The notes under the pieces are model-generated. The model saw only the letters and a list, made by a program, of their open reading frames with translations, made no database searches and was not told the DNA's origin. Position numbers and translations under genes: made by a program. Below, piece after piece: positions 56,327-64,000 of a stretch of 64,000 nucleotides of DNA. Each line of letters opens with the position of its first letter. The stretch's first letter is position 1. Origin of the DNA: Anabaena sphaerica FACHB-251 (lineage in GTDB: Bacteria > Cyanobacteriota > Cyanobacteriia > Cyanobacteriales > Nostocaceae); assembly GCF_014696825.1 (NCBI RefSeq), contig NZ_JACJQU010000002.1:1-64000 (forward strand), read 5' to 3'.

Positions 56327-57331
56327 TTAGACTTGAACCGCTAACTTTGCTTCCTTAGCTGTCAAACGCTCATAAACAGAGCGCATTTTTAACCCTGTCA
56401 GCACTTGGAACAAACCAGTACCATTATTGGAACCTGGATACTCACGGTGTTGCAGTAATAAGTGAGTCATCTCACCCACGTATTTAGTAGATGTATTGCT
56501 GAGATGATTTTCGATGTAAATTACTTCGTCCAGGTTGTCAAACTGACCATCTACTTCTAAAACAGAGACGTAACGACCGTAGTACACATCGGAACCGTAG
56601 TACATCTGCATCCCAGGGTAAGAACAAGTCAGTTTACGTCCGCAAGGAGTCCACTGGATGGTTGAACCTTCATCAAATAAGTAAGCTGGATCAAACCCTT
56701 CTTTGCCTTCCCGTTGCAACATCCGTACCCGCAAAACTTTGCGCTCGGTATCGTTTTTGATCAAGTTGGTGGGTAATACTTGTAGAACCACATCCGCAAA
56801 TTCTCTTTGGGGTTCAATGAACTTTTCAAAGTCAGGTTTGCGAGAATTGATTTGGGCTAAAACATCTTCATAGCGGTGGCCACGTTCAGCCATATCTCTT
56901 TGAATCTTCCAGGCAATTTTGACTTCATCACTGATGTCAAAGTAAACACTGAAATCGAGTAAGGCTCTCACCCGTTCATCATATAAAGGATGCAGCCCCT
57001 CAACTACTATAATGTGGTTTGGCTCAATCCGTTCTGGAGGATCGATCAAGCCGGTTTCGTGGTTGTAAATCGGCTTATCCACCGCTTGACCTTCTTTTAG
57101 AGCTTTAATTTGCTCATACATGAGGTCAAAATTGTTAGCTCTGGGATCGAGTGCGGTTATGCCTGTTTCTTTGCGTTGTTTGCGGTCTAGGGAATGATAG
57201 TCATCCAAGCAGATAACTGTCATTAATTCTTCACCAAACAAATCGATCAATCGACGCAAGAACGTAGATTTACCACACCCTGAGTCTCCGGCTACTCCAA
57301 TCAATACCACGCGTTCCGGCTTACTTGTCAT
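56327..57331 (-). CDS. prk: Phosphoribulokinase
   Basis: A 334-residue Calvin-cycle enzyme phosphorylating ribulose-5-phosphate. The P-loop GVAGDSGCGKSTFLRR contains the first regulatory cysteine and VICLDDYHSL carries the second; these are the thioredoxin/CP12-linked pair of plant and cyanobacterial PRK. DLMYEQIKALKEG and IVVEGLHPLYDERVR (catalytic Asp) follow. It lies divergently from petH across 1.1 kb of non-coding DNA. Light regulation through redox is expected by family. Confidence 0.97.
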   Translation of the reverse strand: MTSKPERVVLIGVAGDSGCGKSTFLRRLIDLFGEELMTVICLDDYHSLDRKQRKETGITALDPRANNFDLMYEQIKALKEGQAVDKPIYNHETGLIDPPERIEPNHIIVVEGLHPLYDERVRALLDFSVYFDISDEVKIAWKIQRDMAERGHRYEDVLAQINSRKPDFEKFIEPQREFADVVLQVLPTNLIKNDTERKVLRVRMLQREGKEGFDPAYLFDEGSTIQWTPCGRKLTCSYPGMQMYYGSDVYYGRYVSVLEVDGQFDNLDEVIYIENHLSNTSTKYVGEMTHLLLQHREYPGSNNGTGLFQVLTGLKMRSVYERLTAKEAKLAVQV

Positions 57332-57783
57332 AAATCTCCTCTAAATACTAAAAAAGATGAGTCAATCAATAATTTTTCTCACAACAGATTTTTGAAGCCA
57401 GGAGTTTACCCCATTGGCAAGGTCCTGCGTTCTTGTTATCCAGCAAAAACAGGATATCAGGCTAGTGAGGAACAAAGTCATGCTTGTTACTTGGTTCAAC
57501 TATCCTGAGTTCTGGGCTGGTAAGTATTTAATCCTAGTGGTATACTAGATTTTAACAGAAAGATGTATTTTGTAACAAGATTTGCTGTTAAAAAGAATCG
57601 AATAGTGTACCAATCATATTCCATAATATTCTAGTTGGTTGGAAACGACTCTAGTTAGTTGGCAACGACAAAGCATCATCGCCCATTAAGTGTTAACAGC
57701 TAGTTAGTGTTTTACTAACAAATGCAAACAGATGCTTACTTACATTTGATCAAGATTTATGTCTACTCATTGACAGAAAAACT

Positions 57784-57990
57784 TGAGACTTGAGAACCCT
57801 AAAGAGCCTGTCGGCAGACACGAAAGTGCTATTATTGATAGGTATTTTAGGTGATAACCAAGCCTAAATACACCAATAGTAGGGTGAGATACACCCAATC
57901 TTAAAGCCTGTGGACTAGACAGTGCCGACACTTCTAGGATGAAGCAGGAAGAAAAAGCTGCCTCTTGTTAGCATTAGTTAGCTTTTTTGT
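57784..57990 (+). ncRNA. Candidate structured non-coding RNA (possible 6S-like or novel)
   Basis: Nested complementary segments suggest one long imperfect rod. GTCGGCA (57810-57816) pairs with TGCCGAC (57923-57929). CTATTATTG (57829-57837) pairs with CAATAGTAG (57874-57882, one G-U). GTATTTTAGG (57842-57851) pairs with CCTAAATAC (57863-57871, one bulge). A GGGTG/CACCC hairpin follows (57882-57896). A stem with a T-run lies at 57952-57987, and a TTGACA box at 57770-57775. Size and rod-like form recall 6S RNA, but I cannot identify the family; a riboswitch or petH leader is an alternative. Confidence 0.4.
57952..57987 (+). terminator. Hairpin with T-run ending the candidate RNA
   Basis: AAAAAGCT (57952-57959) pairs with AGCTTTTT (57980-57987), the latter lying in a run of six T. 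The loop of about 20 nt is long and may form its own short pairs. It fits an intrinsic terminator for an upstream plus-strand RNA and could also work on the minus strand. Confidence 0.5.
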
Positions 57991-58385
57991 ATCGGATGCA
58001 GATACTCCGTTGATAACTTTATAAGTAGATGTGACTAAGAAAATTAAGTATGATTTTTTAGCCTACATACTTAGGTATTGCCAATACTTCTTTTTGCTTT
58101 GCAGCGAAACAAAGATAAATATTAATGGCATTGGGAGAATTTAGAGCTATGTAATTACCAAAAAAAAATTAAATTGATTCTCTATTAACATTCTGTCAAA
58201 GACTTATCCTCTACCGTAGAAGATGAACAGGTGTGTTCTTTACCATGCCTATATGTCTTTGCCGAGTGTACTTAGCAAGGCATCATTCCATGATGCCATT
58301 TTCCCAGACTGTCAGTTTTATGCAACTAAAATCCGGTAAACTAAAGCTGGCATAGGATGGGAATTATTTTTTGATAAACGGTTAA

Positions 58386-59732
<1,347 letters not shown>

Positions 59733-60016
59733 TTTGGTCATTAGTCATTGATCATTGGTGAGTCAGTGCGGTGAGGCAGTGCGTTGGGCGGGTTCCCCGA
59801 CTGTTCTTGGGGGTTTCCCCCATGTAGGCGGAAGCCTTGCCGAAGGGTGCAACTAAGGTTCGCGTATCGCTAACGCGTAGCGTGTCCGCAGGACTCAGCG
59901 TCTCCGTTCGGCGAAGCCGTGCCGAAGGCATAGGAGATACCCCGAAGGAGTCATTAGTTCCAGTTTTCAACTCTAAGTTTGTAGGTAGGGCGATGCCCTG
60001 CCTACAATTGTTTTGT
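59733..60016. repeat. GC-rich palindromic repeat cluster between petH and hom
   Basis: Several overlapping dispersed repeats: GGCGAAGCCGTGCCGAAGGC, GCGTATCGCTAACGCGTAGC, GCGTAGCGTGTCCGCAGGAC (about 59820-59940). A further TAGGGCGATGCCCTGCCTAC hairpin lies at 59985-60005. The whole interval stays open in one frame on the plus strand, so it artificially extends the hom ORF to 59837. Confidence 0.7.
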
Positions 60017-61330
60017 ATGTATAGCTTGGGTGCAAAATCTGTGGGTGTTAAACTAGGAATCTTAGGATTAGGTACTGTGGGAACGGGTACTGTGCAATTG
60101 TTGCAAGACCAGGAAGGTCGTCACCTATTGTTGCAGGAAATAGAAATATATCGGGTGGGAGTGCGATCGCTTGACAAACCTCGTCAGGTAGAATTGCCGA
60201 ACGGAATAGTAACTACCGATTTAGAAGCAATTGTCAATGATCCAGAGATAGATATAATTGTCGAAGTCATGGGTGGATTGGAACCAGCGCGATCGCTCAT
60301 CCTCACCGCTATTAAAAATGGTAAGCACGTAGTTACCGCTAATAAAGCCGCCATCTCTCGATTTGGTGCAGAAATATTTACCGCTGCCAACGAAGCTGGG
60401 GTATATGTGATGCTAGAAGCCTCTGTAGGCGGTGGTATCCCTGTAATTCAACCCCTGAAGCAGTCCTTAAGTGTCAACCGGATTCATGGCATTACTGGCA
60501 TTGTCAACGGTACAACTAATTACATCCTGACACGGATGCAAACAGAAGGTAGCGACTTTAAAGATGTTTTAGCTGATGCTCAAAGTTTAGGTTATGCTGA
60601 AGCTGACCCTACTGCGGATATCGATGGCTTAGATGCAGCAGATAAAATTGCTATCTTGGCATCTTTAGGCTTTGGTGGCCGCATTAACTTACAAGATGTA
60701 TATTGTGAAGGCATTCGCCAAGTCAGCAAGACAGACATTGCCTATGCTGCCAAATTGGGATTTGTGATTAAATTACTAGCCATAGCCAAAGGCCAAATCG
60801 GTGATAACTCTCAGCTATCCGTGAGAGTAAATCCCACCTTAGTACCCCAAACTCATCCTTTAGCTAGTATTAACGGTGTTTATAATGCCATTCTCGTGGA
60901 AGGAGAACCCGTTGGCCAAGTAATGTTTTTTGGACCGGGTGCGGGTGCAGGTGCTACTGCTAGTGCTGTCTGCTCGGACATCTTAAATCTTGTAGCAACT
61001 CTGAAAACTAATACCCCCAAACCAAATCCCCTATTAGCTTGTAGTCATCAACATTACTGTCAAATTACCCCGATTTCCGAACTCGTCACCCGATTTTATA
61101 CTCGTTTCCTGACAAAAGATCAACCAGGTGTGATTGGGAAATTGGGTACTTGCTTTGGCAAATATGGCGTGAGTTTAGAGTCAGTAGTACAAACCGGTTT
61201 TCAGGCGGAACTAGCAGAGATTGTAGTTGTCACCCACGATGTCAGGGAAGGAGACTTTAGGGAAGCTTTAGCAGAAATTCAAACTCTGGAAGCAATAGAC
61301 AGCATTCCTAGCATCTTACGGGTGCTTTGA
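60017..61330 (+). CDS. hom: Homoserine dehydrogenase
   Basis: A 437-residue oxidoreductase of threonine/methionine biosynthesis. Visible are the NAD(P)-binding GILGLGTVGTGTVQLL, the catalytic-core GGGIPVIQPLKQSL, GIVNGTTNYIL and GYAEADPTADIDGLDAADK. A C-terminal ACT domain (YTRFLTKDQPGVIGKLG...) allows amino acid feedback. The start was put at ATG 60017, because everything upstream in the frame is repeat sequence; GTG 60041 (MGVKLGILG) is also possible and close to the family start. It runs downstream of petH. Confidence 0.93.
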   Translation: MYSLGAKSVGVKLGILGLGTVGTGTVQLLQDQEGRHLLLQEIEIYRVGVRSLDKPRQVELPNGIVTTDLEAIVNDPEIDIIVEVMGGLEPARSLILTAIKNGKHVVTANKAAISRFGAEIFTAANEAGVYVMLEASVGGGIPVIQPLKQSLSVNRIHGITGIVNGTTNYILTRMQTEGSDFKDVLADAQSLGYAEADPTADIDGLDAADKIAILASLGFGGRINLQDVYCEGIRQVSKTDIAYAAKLGFVIKLLAIAKGQIGDNSQLSVRVNPTLVPQTHPLASINGVYNAILVEGEPVGQVMFFGPGAGAGATASAVCSDILNLVATLKTNTPKPNPLLACSHQHYCQITPISELVTRFYTRFLTKDQPGVIGKLGTCFGKYGVSLESVVQTGFQAELAEIVVVTHDVREGDFREALAEIQTLEAIDSIPSILRVL

Positions 61331-61412
61331 GGAAGCAGGGAGCAGGGGAGCAGGGGAGCAGGGGAGCAGGGGAGAAATATTATCTTTCTTCTGACTCCTG
61401 CCTCCTGCCTCT
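61331..61412. repeat. GGGGAGCA octamer repeats after hom
   Basis: GGGGAGCA octamers are repeated four times, then CTCCTGCCTCCTGCC units, lying directly after the hom stop codon. Same family as repeats inside the debranching enzyme gene. Confidence 0.65.
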
Positions 61413-61421
61413 TCTGCCTCC

Positions 61422-61862
61422 TTAAGAGTCTTTACCTACAACTTGTGATTTGAGGGTTGTAATTTCACTGGTTAACTCTTGCCGAGTTGAAGCTTTGAGT
61501 AAATAGCGATAGACAAACCAGGCAGAATAACCAATACCAATCAATTCAAAGGTAGGTGCTACTAAAGGAATATCATTGAGAGAATCTAGTACAGCCAGTA
61601 GTACCTTAACAGTGATAATTGCCGTAATTACTAAACCGATGCTAACTAAAGGCTGCTTGTACTGATTAAAAAAGTTGCCTACATAATCAGGCAATGTACC
61701 TAAAAAGCCCGAAATTTGCTGTCCATATTTGAGCCATTGCTCTTGAGACTGTACAGGAGGCTGGAGTTTGGTGATGCTTCCTGCTTGGGTGTTGATATCT
61801 GGGATTGTTGTCTCTTTTGACTTGGTTTCTGTGTATTCCGGTTCTTGCATTTTCACTTCCAT
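61422..61862 (-). CDS. CAAD domain membrane protein
   Basis: A 146-residue protein with an acidic soluble N-terminus, two hydrophobic helices (about residues 71-92 and 97-118) and a short helical C-terminus. This is the CAAD domain (cyanobacterial aminoacyl-tRNA synthetase appended domain), which as a free protein locates to the thylakoid or plasma membrane. The ATG at 61862 is used; ATG 61850 (MQEPEYTETK) has GGAAG close before it and is an equally good choice. Function of free CAAD proteins is not established. Confidence 0.82.
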   Translation of the reverse strand: MEVKMQEPEYTETKSKETTIPDINTQAGSITKLQPPVQSQEQWLKYGQQISGFLGTLPDYVGNFFNQYKQPLVSIGLVITAIITVKVLLAVLDSLNDIPLVAPTFELIGIGYSAWFVYRYLLKASTRQELTSEITTLKSQVVGKDS

Positions 61863-62578
61863 AATTTTGACAGTCGAGTTTTCTTAATTCGCACAATTTT
61901 GACCACAAGGCTGTTTAGTAGGCAATGAACTCCTGCATCAGCACAATTGGGTTGAGGTTAAAAAGGGCTTTTAGTGTCCTATAACCATAATTATCCCCTT
62001 ACCTCTACTGCATCAACTACAGGGTAGAAATTCAGTAGGAAGATAGAAGTCAAAAGGCAACAGGATGTATTAAAATCAGCTTTCTGAGTTTTGCAAGTGT
62101 CAATTAACTACAATCCTCAGCCTGTGATTATCCCATGCTATGTCCTTTGCTTGACATCGTACTCATCGAAGCACAAATCATGCAAAATCAGTACACCTGT
62201 CATTCATACAAGTTTAAACGCTGATTTTATCTGACTATTTCTGACTATTAAAGCTATCTTCAGCCGCATTCGTCAATTAACTCATTCATATTGATATTAA
62301 TATGTAACAATTTTTCTGTCTGTTCAGATAGACTAGACATTAATATTACTTAATGTTAGAATATTAAGTTTGCCTGTAAAACGTTATTAAATAATAAGTT
62401 TTATTGCTGTTGAAATCTCTCAGTTTTCTAATTAAAGATAAGTCCATGCTATTATCTCGGAAAGAATGATTTACTCATGTTATAAAAAAGGATAAAGTCA
62501 AACTTAATCATATTATGAGTGATTATAAACGCTAGACTAAGTTGGTGATATTTGTAGGAGGGTAAAGGAAGTGCCGGG
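61863..62578. other. Intergenic region before the sensor kinase
   Basis: About 716 bp, AT-rich, with a few short AT palindromes (ATTAATATTACTTAATGTTA region near 62340). No gene, tRNA or recognisable repeat was found. It should contain the promoters of the CAAD protein and the sensor kinase. Confidence 0.4.
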
Positions 62579-64000
62579 ATGCCATATCCAAAGCCCACCT
62601 TTGTTGACAAAAGTTTGGAAAGCAAGAAAGTGTCAACTCAAGAGCCAAAAATAGATGAACTCCCAACGATAGAATTTCCCTCCCGTGGGAAACTTAAGGC
62701 CAGTTCATGGCGTATCCATCAAAAGATTGGCTATGGCTACTTTGTAGCTATTGGAATTGGCTTTTTTGGCTCCCTGACTGGGTTGGTGCTGGCCAACTAC
62801 TACCGAGGAAGAGAAGTCCGGCAATTCAATCAAGCAAACCAGCAAGGAGAATTACTAAATAATTATAAAGATGCCGTAATTGATGCACAATTCCAAGCTT
62901 CTAACTTAGTTGCGGTGTTGGATAATGCACAAAAGCTAGACAGGAAAAAATCTGAATTACTCAATTCTTTTGCTGAAGCTCAAAAATTAGAAGAAAAAAT
63001 TACTGAATATATAAACAGTAATCCGCAGACATTAGCAGCGAACAGTAGCACTTTACAGACTTTATTATTTGATTATTCGACTTACTTAAAAACCTATATT
63101 GAGCAAATAGAAACTATTTTGCAGCGACTTGATCCTAAAAGCGTGCAGCCAGAACAAAAGGAGATGGTGCGAGAGCAGTTGCTGGCAATTATGAATAGTA
63201 ACACAGTCGAGGAGCTAGATAATTTATCAGATAAGTTGACTAGGATTTTACGAAATGCTCAACTACAAGAGCAGGAGAGACGAACAGATGTTGAGCAAGC
63301 GAGATTTGTGGAAAGAGCAATTGTCATAGTCAGTATGCTGGTATCAGCAGTTATTGCTTCTGTGATGGCTTGGCGTACCAGTCGAGCGATCGCTGAACCT
63401 GTAATTACTGTAACTCAAGTAGCTGAACAGGTGGCAAAAAAATCTAATTTTGATTTACGCGCTCCCATCACCACTGATGATGAAATTGGCTTGCTGGCTA
63501 AATCTCTAAATCGCTTGATTGAAAGAGTATCGGAACGAACTAAACAACTCCAAAAAGCAAAAGAATTAGCTGAAGCGGCCAGCAAAGCAAAAAGCCAATT
63601 TCTGGCCAATGTCAGTCACGAGTTACGCACACCGTTAAATGCAGTGATTGGTTTAAGTCAACTGTTGAAAGATGATGCTGCTGATATTGGTGCATCCCCA
63701 GATTTTGTTACTGATTTAGAAACTATCAATTCTGCCGGTAGACATTTACTAGAACTAATTAACGATATCCTCGATTTGTCAAAAATCGAAGCGGGAAAAA
63801 TGACTCTCTACCCAGAGACATTTGAAATCATGACTTTGATTAACAATATTGTGCTTACAGTTAAACCTGCGATGGAAAAAAATGGCAATATCTTGGTAGT
63901 GGATTGTGATCAGCATCTGGGGACAATGTATGCTGACCAAACTAGGATGCGACAAGTATTATTAAACTTACTCAGCAATGCTGCCAAGTTTACCACCAAC
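62579..64000 (+). CDS. Sensor histidine kinase (partial, runs off the window)
   Basis: 474 codons of a kinase that continues past 64000. ATG 62579 is preceded by AAAGGAA. The protein has a cytoplasmic start, a first membrane helix (GYFVAIGIGFFGSLTGLVLA, about residues 57-76) and a periplasmic helical region of about 160 residues. A second membrane helix (IVIVSMLVSAVIASVMAW) leads to a HAMP domain (residues after RTSRAIAEP). The HisKA dimerisation domain has H-box FLANVSHELRTPLN, and the N-box begins with RMRQVLLNLLSNAAKF. Such cyanobacterial kinases often end in receiver domains, but this cannot be seen. The signal is unknown. Confidence 0.9.
   Translation, partial: MPYPKPTFVDKSLESKKVSTQEPKIDELPTIEFPSRGKLKASSWRIHQKIGYGYFVAIGIGFFGSLTGLVLANYYRGREVRQFNQANQQGELLNNYKDAVIDAQFQASNLVAVLDNAQKLDRKKSELLNSFAEAQKLEEKITEYINSNPQTLAANSSTLQTLLFDYSTYLKTYIEQIETILQRLDPKSVQPEQKEMVREQLLAIMNSNTVEELDNLSDKLTRILRNAQLQEQERRTDVEQARFVERAIVIVSMLVSAVIASVMAWRTSRAIAEPVITVTQVAEQVAKKSNFDLRAPITTDDEIGLLAKSLNRLIERVSERTKQLQKAKELAEAASKAKSQFLANVSHELRTPLNAVIGLSQLLKDDAADIGASPDFVTDLETINSAGRHLLELINDILDLSKIEAGKMTLYPETFEIMTLINNIVLTVKPAMEKNGNILVVDCDQHLGTMYADQTRMRQVLLNLLSNAAKFTTN

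Noticed and set aside
58075-58087. GTATTG-C-CAATAC inverted repeat as an NtcA site upstream of petH
   Set aside because: The spacing is GTA-N7-TAC and not the consensus N8, and no -10 box at the expected distance was seen. Kept only as a note because petH is NtcA-regulated in Anabaena.

Overview
The window looks like chromosomal DNA of a filamentous, heterocyst-type cyanobacterium (Nostocales; inferred). The base composition is AT-rich. Many genes carry the HIP1 octamer GCGATCGC. There are heptameric and octameric short tandem repeats and several dispersed palindromes. Core cyanobacterial genes are present: petH with a CpcD-like linker domain, prk, glgC, cyanobacterial-type gshA, a CAAD protein and a hybrid-type sensor kinase. 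No rRNA, CRISPR array, prophage or intact insertion sequence was seen. One tRNA-Met(CAU) is present.

Layout. 0-13 kb: glycogen and redox genes (glycogen debranching enzyme, 2-Cys peroxiredoxin, a peroxiredoxin-like protein, a GST), a PhoX-like Tat-exported phosphatase under a three-unit Pho box, a DnaJ-type chaperone, a P-loop kinase, glgC, a higBA toxin-antitoxin locus broken by a 94-bp MITE, and a GH13 amylase. 13-23 kb: an accessory stretch with HNH, Uma2, hicB with a dead hicA, tandem KGK-type paralogues beside a dynamin-like GTPase, a U32 peptidase/RlhA-like protein, and a ParA-HEPN pair whose HEPN gene has an in-frame stop. 23-29 kb: tRNA-Met, a LysM/M23 envelope peptidase, trmL and gshA. 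28.6-34.7 kb: an operon of histone deacetylase-like protein, a giant Upf1-like SF1 helicase and a small partner. 35-43 kb: MscS channel, then a tight four-gene operon (DUF4178, spermidine-synthase-like with a membrane tail, FemAB-like transferase, DUF350), with a SpeD-type AdoMet decarboxylase close by on the other strand, and an SLH porin-like protein. 43-54.6 kb: hydrolases, Ser/Thr kinase, uvrA, vapBC, a GH10-like glycosidase and a pentapeptide protein. 54.7-64 kb: metK, prk, a 1.1-kb intergenic region with a candidate structured RNA, petH, hom, a CAAD protein and a partial histidine kinase.

How parts work together. glgC makes ADP-glucose for glycogen, while the debranching enzyme and the GH13 enzyme act on alpha-glucans. 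prk and petH couple the Calvin cycle to photosynthetic electron flow. metK supplies AdoMet, which the SpeD-type decarboxylase would turn into the aminopropyl donor for the SpeE-like enzyme. The most promising undescribed system is the polyamine/FemAB/DUF350/DUF4178 membrane module (36.4-41.5 kb). Next come the HDAC-helicase operon, the ParA-HEPN pair and the structured RNA upstream of petH.

A recurrent theme is repeat invasion. Short repeats have inserted in frame inside the debranching enzyme and the U32 protein. They also create spurious N-terminal extensions on several other ORFs, so several starts given here are trimmed on the basis of ribosome binding sites and family N-termini. All family assignments come from reading motifs by eye, since no database search was possible.
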